From contig NC_064035.1 of NCBI RefSeq assembly GCF_932526225.1, forward strand, positions 13,710,566-13,770,565: DNA of 60,000 nt. Direction: 5' to 3'. Below are positions 42,901-54,900 of the stretch, piece by piece (within the stretch, counting starts at the first letter, position 1; each line of letters starts with the position of its first letter). This DNA is from Nematostella vectensis (Eukaryota; Cnidaria; Anthozoa; Actiniaria; Edwardsiidae). The notes beneath the pieces were generated by a model. The model searched no databases. It saw only the letters and a list, made by a program, of their open reading frames with translations, and was not told the origin of the DNA. The position numbers and the translations under genes are program-made.

Positions 42901-45900
42901 TCCCTCCAAGACGCAGGGTAAGTTCTCTCCTCTCCCTCCAAGACGCAGGGTAAGTTCTCTCCTCTCCTCTCCCTCCAGGACGCAGGGTAAGTTCTCTCCT
43001 CTCCCTTCAGGACGCAAGGTAAGTTCTCTTCTATGCCTCCAGGGAAAAGGGTAAGTTCTTTTATCCATGGATTTTCCATTACGTCATCTTTTATCATTTG
43101 CCTCCCCAAGATCAAAATGGCGGGCAAAGGGAGATCACGAATGTGATTTGATGAAACTTGATGAGCTTGATGGAATTGTCAGATTGTTATCTGCATGTTC
43201 CGCGAGTTGCATTCGTCATGTTGACACTAGTTGCCACGATAAGGATAAACAGCAGTTTCTTTTTCCCCACTTCTAAGCTTGCGTCTCATTCTAGGTATGT
43301 TAGGTTTTCAAACAATTTACTTTAAGATATGGAAAATATTCGTTTATGATTTTCCAGATTTAAAATCACTGCTTTTTGTGTTGTTTCTAATTCTAGGGCA
43401 AACGTGGCGATCCTGGATCTGACGGAATCCCAGGAGAGAGAGGTGATCGGGTGAGTTTACCGGGTCAGTAGTGTAAGCTGGTCTTGTTACGATTACCTTA
43501 ATATAACTTGGCCAATCAGTAGTATAAGCTGGTCTTGTTACGATTACCTTAATATAACTTGGCCAATCAGTAGTATAAGCTGGTCTTGTTACGATTACCT
43601 TAATATAACTTGGTCAGTCAGTAGTATAAGCTAGTCTTGTTACGATTACCTCAATATAACTTGGTCAATCAGTAGTATAAGCTGGTCTTGTTACGATTAC
43701 CTCAATATAACTTAGTCAATCAGTAGTATAAGCTGGTCTTGTTACGATTACCTCAGTATAACTTGGTTCATCAGTAGTATAAGCTGGTCTTGTTACGATT
43801 ACCTCAATATAACTTGGTCAATTAATAGTATATGCTGGTCTTGTTACGATTACCTCAATATAACTTGGTTCATCAGTAGTATAAGCTGGTCTTGTTACGA
43901 TTACCTCAGTATAACTTAGTCAATGAGTAGTATAAGCTGGTCTTGTTACGATTACCTCAATATAACTTGGTCAATCAGTAGTAGAAGCTGGTCTTGTTAC
44001 GATTACCTCAATATAACTTGGTCAATCAGTAGTAGAAGCTGGTCTTGTTACGATTACCTCAATATAACTTGGTCAATCAGTAGTATAGGCAGGACTACTT
44101 AATATAACTGGGTCTTCCAGTGTACAAGCTCGATTTGTTTTACAGGGTATTCTTGGAGTACAAGGCGAACCCGGCAAAGATGGTTCTCCTGGACTAAAGG
44201 TAAGGGAATCAAGTGAATAATAGGGATTTTTAAATATAAATCTTAAAAGATTGAAGCCAACGACGATAAGGACAACGATACCCCAAAACAAATGTGCTCG
44301 TACCTCCAAAAAAGTTGCAATGGAATATTCAAAACTCTAGTGCTAGGAACAAATGAAAATTAACTAAGGATATTATTCTACCTGACTATACTGTAACAAA
44401 CGTAGTTAAAGGAGTTCACACGGTAAGCCGTCCTCCTTGTTACTGTCCTAGTTTCTCTCGTAAGGCTTGCTAATCTCGCCCGGGTTTTAGCCTATCAGAC
44501 CGCTTCTACAATCGAAGCCGAATAATGATGTTGTATATACACCTATTTCAGATAAGGTTGCACTCGCAGAATCCATGTTGTCGTAACCCGCAGTGGCTCA
44601 TGGGTGTCAAATAAATAAGAAAAGAAGCGTGTCAAATAAATAAGAAAATAAGCGTAAATAAAAACAAAACCAGGATTAGAAAGCTTTAACATTCTTACTT
44701 ATGTACCTAAACGTTAAAACGGCTGACAAAGGCCAGGATTCAGCTATTTATACGTTACCCATGAACCACTGCGGGTCACATTGATTCTCGTGTACAACCT
44801 TAATTGAAATAGGTGTATAATAGCAGAACTTCTATCATGAACAACGACTGCGTCTCGTTGAATACTTTTTTGTTCATGACAGGCTGTGACTTCATCTGTG
44901 CTTCTATTAGAGGACAGACGCATACAAAAATGAGATGTATTAGTTGAACAGTGACTGGTATTTCAGAGCGCTCGTGTATTTGTTATGGTAACAAACATTC
45001 AAGCGTTATTACTATTCTTCTGGATTGCGCTTTGTATAATTCCTCTGTCTCGCATCTCAGGGTACAAGAGGAACACGGGGCAAGCGAGGAGAGCGAGGAA
45101 GGAAAGGTGATATGGTAAGAGGTAATCCCCACCCTTACCCTCCTCCCCTCCCCCTCCCCCCACTGTAGTGTGACAGCGAGGAGAGCGAGGAAGGAGAGGT
45201 GATATGGTAAGAAGTAATCCCCACCCTCACCCTCCTCCCCTCCCCCTCCCCCCACTGTAGTGTGACAGCGAGGAGAGCGAGGAAGGAGAGGTGATATGGT
45301 AAGAAGTAATCCCCACCCTTACCCTCCTCCCCTCCCCCTCCCCCCACTGTAGTGTGACAGCGAGGAGAGCGAGGAAGGAGAGGTGATATGGTAAGAGGTA
45401 ATCCCCACCCTTACCCTCCTCCCCTCCCCCTCCCCCCACTGTAGTGTGACAGCGAGGAGAGCGAGGAAGGAGAGGTGATATGGTAAGAGGTAATCCCCAC
45501 CCTTACCCTCCTCCCCTCCCCCTCCCCCCACTGTAGTGTGACAGCGAGGATAGCGAGGAAGGAGAGGTGATATGGTAAGAAGTAATCCCCAACCTTACCC
45601 TCCTCCCCTCCCCCTCCCCCCACTGTAGTGTGACAGCGAGGAGAGCGAGGAAGGAGAGGTGATATGGTAAGAGGTAATCCCCACCCTCACCCTCCTCCCC
45701 TCCCCCTCCCCCACTGTAGTGTGACAGCGAGGAGAGCGAGGAAGGAGAGGTGATATGGTAAGAGGTAATCCCCACCCTCACCCTCCTCCCCTCCCCCTCC
45801 CCCCACTGTAGTGTGACAGCGAGGAGAGCGAGGAAGGAGAGGTGATATGGTAAGAGGTAATCCCCACCCTCACCCTCCTCCCCTCCCCCTCCCCCACTGT

Positions 45901-48900
45901 AGTGTGACAGCGAGGAGAGCGAGGAAGGAGAGGTGATATGGTTAGAAGTAATCCCCACCCTTACCCTCCTCCCCTCCCCCTCCCCCCACTGTAGTGTGAC
46001 AGCGAGGAGAGCGAGGAAGGAGAGGTGATATGGTAAGAGGTAATCCCCACCCTCACCCTCCTCCCCTCCCCCTCCCCCCACTGTAGTGTGACAGCGAGGA
46101 GAGCGAGGAAGGAGAGGTGATATGGTAAGAGGTAATCCCCACCCTCACCCTCCTCCCCTCCCCCTTCCCCACTGTAGTGTGACAGCGAGGAGAGCGAGGA
46201 AGGAGAGGTGATATGGTAAGAGGTAATCCCCACCCTCACCCTCCTCCCCTCCCCCTCCCCCCACTGTAGTGTGACAGCGAGGAGAGCGAGGAAGGAGAGG
46301 TGATACCATAAGAGGTATTCCCCACTCTTATCAACCCCACCCCCTCCCCCCCCCCCCCACTGTAGTGTAATAGAGAGAACGAGGAAGGAGAGGTAATACG
46401 GTAAGAGGTATTTCCGCCCTCCACCTCCCCCTCCCCCTCCCGCCCTTACACTGTAGTGTTTAAGCGAGTAGAGCCAGGAAGGATACGGTAAGAGGTACTT
46501 CACGCCCTTTTCCCCCTAACACTGTATTGTGATAAAGAGGAGAACGAGGAAAGAAGGAAGGAGGATACGGTAAGAGATATTTCACGCCCCTACATCTACC
46601 ACCAATTGTTACTTCATAAAGAGGAGAACGAGGAAGTAAGGGGATAGGGTAAGAGCTTCTTCTCACCCCTTTCCATATCGCCTATTGCTTATGTAATGTA
46701 AGAGTAATGTAAAGTGATTTGTTTGCATTTTCTTTTATTCCTTATACTTCTCATATTTCTCATACTTCCTCCATATACATCAAGTCGAAACCTTTTCAAA
46801 CCGCTCAAACTGACGCCCGCGTGTCGTACCGTGCTTGTCGCTAGCCGTGCCGCTGAGTTCGCTAACTACATCTTGAGCTTTTATTTTATCTTATTCAGGG
46901 TGTGCAAGGACCAGATGGCGGCGATGGTGAGCTCGGAGAACAGGTGGGATGCCTTGTTGTTATAACTATTGATTGCTGTTCTTATTATTCTCGTGTTCGT
47001 TGTTGTTACTGTTATTTTTGTTGCATAGTATGCACGAAATCATAGATAGATTCCGATGGCTTTATGGTATTGTCTCCCTTAAACAAGAGAGAGACAAAGT
47101 TTGGGATCCCTAAACAAATAGGGTTCTATTTTGGCAATTGAGGGATTAACTGTCGGGATTAAAGACTTCCTTTTTTCCAATCAAAACTTTGTTTTTTTGG
47201 TCATTACGTTGTTCCGATAACGTCAGCACAACGTTTACGGCCGAATAAACTGAAATTGTGATTTATGCCTTCGCATGTATTCGTCAGGGCTCTAGAGGCC
47301 GCACAGGGTACCCCGGCAGAAATGGCCGCCAAGGAATGCCGGTAAGATCTCTAGATGCTGACTTCTGTTTTTTGTTTGTTTGTTTGTTTTGGTGTAGCAT
47401 TCTTCAACTCATTCTTCTTTTCACAGGGTGCAGACGGCGATGATGGTGTCCCGGGTTCAGCAGGCCTCATGGTAAGATTCTTCTCCCTCCCCCTCCCCCA
47501 TCCTCCCTACCGGAAGAGCAGGCCTCATGGTAAGATTCTACTCCTCCCCTTCCTCCCTACCGGTACATCAGGCCCCATGTTAAAATTGTATCCCCCCCCC
47601 CAACCACCCTTACTCCTTACCGGTACAGCAGGACTAATGGTAAGATTGAACTACCCCTTTTTCCCTCCAATAGTACAGCAGACCTCGTAATAAGATTCTC
47701 CTACCCCCCCCCCCCCCCCCACCGGTAAAGCAGGCTTTATGGTAAATTACTGCTACCTCCCCCCTCCTCACTAATACAGCTGGCCTCATGGTAAGCTTCT
47801 ACTACCCCACCATCTTCCTTTTTCCTTCCTCCCGGTTGAACAGGCCTTATGGTAAGATAACATTACCCCCCCTCCCTCTGGTACAGCAGGTCTCATTCTA
47901 TTAAGTTGCCCCGTAGAAGGGAATTCAATATCTTTTGAATCTCAAATCTTGACGTGCTCCTGTAATAAGAGAATTCAAAATGTTGATCCCGGTCCCCCGG
48001 ATTCAGGATCACCATATTAAAGGTGAAACGGCACAAGATGATGTTTCGGCGACGTGCTGACGTCGTAATGAGGATAGGCCGTCTAATAGCACGTTTACAG
48101 GAAAACGTTTTTTTATCATTGTTCATTGTTATTGCCAGGGAGTTCGTGGACCAGTGGGCCCTGAAGGCCTTCCAGGAGCTATAGGACCTGTGGTATGTAT
48201 GGGTATTACAAGCTATAGGACCTGTGGTACGTATGAGTATCCTGTGGACGAATGGATACCCTGTGGTACGTATGGGTACCCTGTGGTACGTATGGGTATT
48301 CTGCAATTTATCCACAGCGAATCTGGTAATAACATCCAGAATCGTCAAAGTTTGTTTCCTATCGGTGATGTCATGGATGCCATAGTCGCCATAGATGCCA
48401 CATAGCTTTTTTGACGATTTGGTAGACAGCGAATGGAAAACAACATGTCTTTACCATTTTTACTGAAAATTAGTTTTATCAGGTTTGATGAACGAGAGAG
48501 GGAAATGCTAACCATGTTTATATTTTCGTTTCTGGTTTGATGACACGATTACGATCTTGCAGGGTTTGGCAGGAACTAAAGGCCTTCCCGGTCCACAAGG
48601 GTCGCGTGGAGAGAAGGCAGGTATCTATTTAGTCAATACCCATTCAGTCTGTTAAGATACAAGCTTTCTAAGACTGAGGTACTCTGTTTGTTTATAGGGA
48701 GCTTCTGGCCCAACTGGTGGCATGGGGCTTATAGGAAAGCCCGGTGAAATGGTGAGGGGGAGGGAAGTATGGGGCTTATAGGAAAGCCTGGGAAAATGGT
48801 GAAGGAAGTATGGGGCTTATAGGAAAGCCCGATGAAATGGTAAGGGGGAGGAAGTATGGGGCTTAGAGGAAAGCCCTGTGAAATGGTGAAGGAAGTATGG

Positions 48901-51900
48901 GGCTTATAGGAAAGCCCGGTGAAATGGTGAGGGGTAGGGAAGTATGGGGGCTTATAGGAAAGCCCGGTGAAATGGTGAAGGAAGTATGGGGCTTATAGGA
49001 AAGCCCGGTGAAATAGTGAGGGGTAGGGAAGTATGGGGCTTATAGGAAAGCCCGATGAAATGGTAAGGGGGAGGAAGTATGGGGCTTATAGGAAAGCCCG
49101 GTGAAATGGCAAGGGGAAGGGAAGTATGGGGCTTAGAGTAAAGCCCTGTGAAATGGTGAAGGAAGTATGGGGCTTATAGGTAAGCCCGGTGAAATGGTGA
49201 GGGGGGGGGGGGGGGGGAGTAAGGGGCTTATAGGAAAGCCCTTTAAAATGCTAAGGGGGAGGGAAGTATGGGGCTTATAGGAAAGCCCGGTGAAATGGTG
49301 AGGGGTATGGAAGTATGGGGCTTATAGGAAAGCCCGGTGAAATGGTGAGGGGTAGGGAAGTATGGGGCTTATAGGAAAGCCCGGTGAAATGGTGAAGGAA
49401 GTATGGGGCTTATAGGAAAGCCCGGTGAAATGGTGAGGGCTAGGGAAGTATGGGGCTTATAGGAAACCCTGGTGAAATGGTGAAGGGGAGGGGAGTAAGT
49501 GGCTTATAGGAAAGCCCGGTAAAATGGTAAGGGGGAGGGAAGTATGGGGCTTATAGGAAAGCCCGGTGAAATGGTGAGGGGTAGGGAAGTATGGGGATTA
49601 TAGGAAACCTGGTATTATGGTTAGGGGGAAGGGAAGTAAGGAAAGTATAGCGGCATTGTCTTATATGAAAGCCCGGTGTTATGGTTAGGGGGAGGGGCTT
49701 ATGTCTTTGGTTGGAACTTGTGTTGAGCATAATCCATGCCACGTGGTCCTCTGGTCCTCAGGGATCTTCTGGTCCAGCTGGGCCACAGGGATCGGCGGGT
49801 CCAAGAGGAGAGCAGGTGAGTCAGCATAAACAGTAAAATTAAAAAAAGAACAGGAACTTAAAACGAAAATAACGGCAACAATGATAACAACATCTGCTGA
49901 TGCTTACAATCAACAAAAACAAGTAAAAAAACACTACAGTTAACGCAAAAATACATCAAATACAAAAAAACAACATCATTAATAAACAACAATAATAATA
50001 AAAATATAAAAAAAGTAACGACGACAACAACAACGGAAATAACAACAACAGAGATATCTTCTTGTCATAAAAAAATACGTAAATGATCGTTTTAGCGCCC
50101 GGGACACAAGAAAATAAACAACAAGAACTCTTGCAAACAGTTCAGTACGCGAAGTTTGGTGCTTAAACGAGCATTTACCCATCTTCCCAGAAGCACCAAC
50201 AGATATGGCGTAGCAATGACGTGAACAATATAAATACCATCCTGCTCAAACTATGTTATTCAAATTAGAATAATTACCACTTTCAGCAATAGTATATTTG
50301 ATAGCGAAATGCGTGCGTACAATGTTTTACCATTACATACATGCTAATATAATCGCCGTCATGTCTTCGTTAGCGTTATATTTAGTTTTAGCAATTACCA
50401 TCACTTTGAAAACTATTATAATCAATACCATTATCTATTTATAACACATCTACATTCCTAGGGCCTGGACGGAGAGCCTGGAAGTAGCGGGCAGCCTGGG
50501 TCCAGTGGTGCTCAGGTAGGTAACTCGACTAGAACACTAGGCCAAACTCTTCAAAGTTCTCAAACACGTGTTAAACATTCCCATGAGAAAAATATTTTCT
50601 TTAGCACATCTCGTTGATCAGTTCTTGGCCTGTTTGCAGTTGTAGTCTCGGACAAAAAGCAGCCCTTTTAGAGCTTTTTTTTCGCAGGAATGTTGTCAAG
50701 CGAGCCGATAGCAAAACAACATAGTTATGAACAATCAGTACAACAAGTCTTGGCTCGCAAACAAAGTCGGTTTGCACAAGCAATTCAGCGTTAGAAAAGT
50801 CGTCGTTTTCCTACTAGGCTTTAAAATTCTTGAACTGCATCGATATTCAAAGCGAAAATAGTGTAAGTGTCTGTTCAAAAAGACTTGTATTTCGTGCTCG
50901 GTGGTCTTGGTTCGAGGAACAAACATAGGTCCATGGTCTCATCAGGAGTTTCCATTGGGAAAGTATTCTGTCTGTGTTAGCTATTATTTTATTCATTCAG
51001 TTTACGATGCTCACGATGAGCCCTGGTGCGCGGGGGAGGCGACGGGCGACCAATTTTTCGTGGAGCAGGCGCATAAGCAGGGGGATGCGCAGGGTGCGCG
51101 CACACCCCCTTGGCCGGCAAAAAGTTGATTGAAGGATCATCAAATCCTATGCTTTTTCCATATGTTACCAATGACTGCGCACCCCACCTCAGCCAATCCT
51201 GGGTACGCGCCTGTGGAGACCACAAATAGTTATAGTCGCTTAGTTATACCATATTGCCATAGGTACTCCGCGGCGTCGGCTGTGTCTACAATATTAGTTA
51301 TATTGCTATTATGTCCTGACGGTCGTCAATATTTTCTTAGGGTTTCACTGGGAATCCCGGGCCAGATGGGAAAAACGGTAAAAATGTAAGTTAACTTGCT
51401 TAGTCTCGTACAGCGATACCAACATAATCCTGGATCAGTACACCTTCTCTTCCCGGCCACTCTTGATTTTCACTCCACTACCATATAGTCCGCTGTTCCA
51501 TATCCATGACCGAGGAGTACAAGGGAAAGCCGGTGAAATTCGAATACTTTTAGCTCTATGTTCAAAACCACCTTTGTTGGTCTTGATGTACATTGGGCTC
51601 ATCTTTCACGAGGTACTTGTTGGTCTTGGTGTACGTTGGACTCATCTTCTTCATGTTACCTGTTGGTCTTGGTTTACGTTGGACTCATCTTTCACGTGCT
51701 ACCTGTTGGTCTTGATGTACGTTGAACTTATCTTTCACGTGCTACCTGTTGGTCTTGGTGTACGTTGGACTTAACTTCTTCATGCTACCTGTTGGTCTTT
51801 GAGTACGTTGGACTCATCTTTCACATGCTACTTGTTGGTCTTGGTGCACGTTGAACTCATCTTCTTCGTTATACCTGTTGGTCTTGATGTACGTTGGACT

Positions 51901-54900
51901 CGTCTCCTTCATGCTAACTGTTGGTCTTGATTGATGTTTTTTTATGTCCTAGGGAGAACGAGGTTCTTTCGGTACAAAAGGTGACATCGGCGCTGTGGTA
52001 AGTCTAGTAACACCTCTTGCCCCGCCCCTCTCCACACAGCCCCTGCGGCATTATATGCCTTAAATTTAAAAAAAGATCTTAATAGTCCCCCTTACTCCTT
52101 AAGGTATGGTAGCCGCATTAGCTGGTAGTCGCATATATATGTTGGCTGCAAAAAAAGTTTTGGTCTCGGTCTATGTATAAAAGTAATACTATTTTAAAGA
52201 AAATAACAGGAAACACATTAACTCAAAATGTCTTACACAACCGCTCGTTTCCTTTAGGGCATGCAAGGAGAGCGCGGGTTGCCTGGCAGCGAAGGACAAG
52301 AAGGGCCCATGGTAAGGAATTAAGTAGATAAAAGGTTTCTACAGGCATTGTTTATTCATTTTACCACGAGTAATTGGGCAACCTATCTAGCGAGCGATTT
52401 GTATCGAAAATCTTAAAAAAGTTTTATCACATTTAATTCTCTAACAAAACTTCGGTTACGACGATAAGCCCTAGAAATTTCTAATTTATTTAGGGGACTT
52501 GGAATAGCGATGTATAATTGAATTTAAGGCGACGCACGTTTGCTAGAGGTTTGGTGCTTTCAGCTGATATAAAAGTTTTCTTACCTTCCTTGCCCATTTT
52601 ATTCTCTAGTACCCTTATTAGCTCACGCATGCAAGTCATTCGCAAACGATATCTGATGATCACTTATTTCATTCTATCACAGGGACTTCGTGGACCACAG
52701 GGTGACATTGGTGCCAACGGAGACAGGGGAAAACGTGTAAGGGCATAATGCGATAGCATTTCGACTTGTTACGTATGGCTGACTGTCATGTATCTATTCG
52801 ACTTGCCATGTATAACTGACTTTCATGTATCTATTCGACTTGGCATGTATGCCTGACTGTCATGTATATATTCGACTTGGCCTATGACTGTCATGTATCT
52901 ATTCGACTTGGCCTATGACTGTCCTTTATTTATTCGACTTTTTATGCATGTATGACTGTCATGTATTTATTCGACTTGGCATGTATGCCTGACTGTCATG
53001 TATCTATTCGACTTGGCATGTATAACTGACTGTCATGTATCTATTCGACTTGTCATGTATAACTGACTGTCATGTATTTATTCGACTTGCCATGTATAAC
53101 TGACTGTCATGTATCTATTCGACTTGCCATGCATAACTGACTGCCATGTATTTATTCAACTTGCCATGTATAACTGACTGCCATGTATTTATTGGACTTG
53201 CCATGTATAACTGACTGCCATGTATTTATTGGACTTGCCATGTATAACTGACTGCCATGTATTTATTGGACTTGCCATGTATAACTGACTGTCATGTATT
53301 TATTCGACTTGTCATGTATAACTGACTGCCATGTATTTATTGGACTTGCCATGTATAACTGACTGTCATGTATGCTGTTTATGACTGTTGTATGCTGTTC
53401 CAGGGTGAAAGAGGACCAAATGGCCAATCTGGTAAACCAGGTGCTAAGGGTGAAATGGTAAGTCATCTCAGCAACTAGACCTGTTGATCCATTAAAATTT
53501 TTGTTCAAAGATGCAACACTTTGATGGATGGTGCATGCATGATTGGTGTGGATGGCAGTAGCGGATCTAGGGGAGGGTTTAGGGGGTTTAACCCCCCCTT
53601 TGGGCTGCCAGAAAGCCAAATGTAACAAAAAATACCCCCTTCCCCTTTGTCACTGAGCCACCCCCCCCCCTTCACCCCCCCCCCCCCTCCCTTTAGGGAA
53701 AGGTAGATCTGCATGATTGGTGTGGATGAGGCATGCATGATTGGTGTGGATGAGGCATGCATGATTGGTGTGGATGAGGCATGCATGATTGGTGTGGATG
53801 GTGCATGCATGATTGGTGTGGATGAGGCATGCATGATTGGTGTGGATGAGGCATGCATGATTGGTGTGGATGAGGCATGCATGATTGGTGTGGATGAGGC
53901 ATGCATGAATAGTGTGGATGAGGCATGCATGATTAAGGTGGATGAGGCATGCATGATCGGTGTGGATGGTGCATGCATGATTGGTGTGGATGAGGCATGC
54001 ATGAATAGTGTGGATGAGGCATGCATGATTAAGGTGGATGAGGCATGCATGATCGGTGTGGATGGTGCATGCATGATTGGTGTGGATGGTGCATGCATGA
54101 TTGGTGTGGATGAGGCATGCATGATTAAGGTGGATGAGGCATGCATGATTGGTGTGGATGGTGCATGCATGATTGCTGTGGATGGTGTGTGTATGATTGG
54201 TGTGGATGGTGCATGCATGATTGGTGTGGATGGTGCATGCATGATTGCTGTGGATGGTGTGTGTATGATTGGTGTGGATGGTGCATGCATGATTGGTGTG
54301 GATGGTGCATGCATGATTGCTGTGGATGGTGTGTGTATGATTGGTGTGGATGGTGCATACATGATTGCTGTGGATGGTGTATGCATGATTGCTGTGGATG
54401 GTGTGTGCATGATTGGTGTGGATGGTGCATGCATTCTTGGTGTGGATGGTGCATGCATTCTTGGTGTGGATGGTGTGTGCATGGATTGTGTGGGGTTTCC
54501 TGTACACTTTGAGTTTCTTTTTAATGCAGGGTATGAGTGGACGGAACGGTGGCACCGGAAAACCTGGGATACCTGGAATGAAGGTAAGCATTAATCGCTG
54601 AAAATATATACACTACCATAACCTAATGCATGTTTGTTATAATGCCACGTCCTAATAAACTTACATTATATATGATATAATATTATATTATTATAAACAC
54701 GCAGTTCCTTTGGTGATATCTATAAATAAATCAGTAGATGTCTGATTTATATTCTCTGTTTTCCTTCCCTCTCTAACTAGAGAAACAGCCAAAACGCTTC
54801 ATACCTTATCAGTTGCAACACCTTGAATTACAGTGATGTAGTAGTGGGTTTCTTCCAGAAAATAAAATAAAATTTGCTGCAGCCATCTTAATTATTTCCT

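Noticed and set aside
41273-43127. Minus-strand frames with [20 protein letters not shown] repeats
   Set aside because: Reverse complement of the 32-bp splice-junction array in a collagen intron.
44983-46503. Minus-strand frames with [17 protein letters not shown] repeats
   Set aside because: Reverse complement of the 92-bp pseudo-exon array.
53505-54594. Long frames on both strands (MIGVDEAC and HHPHQSCM repeats)
   Set aside because: 24-bp minisatellite with no stop; intronic between phased collagen exons 35 and 36.
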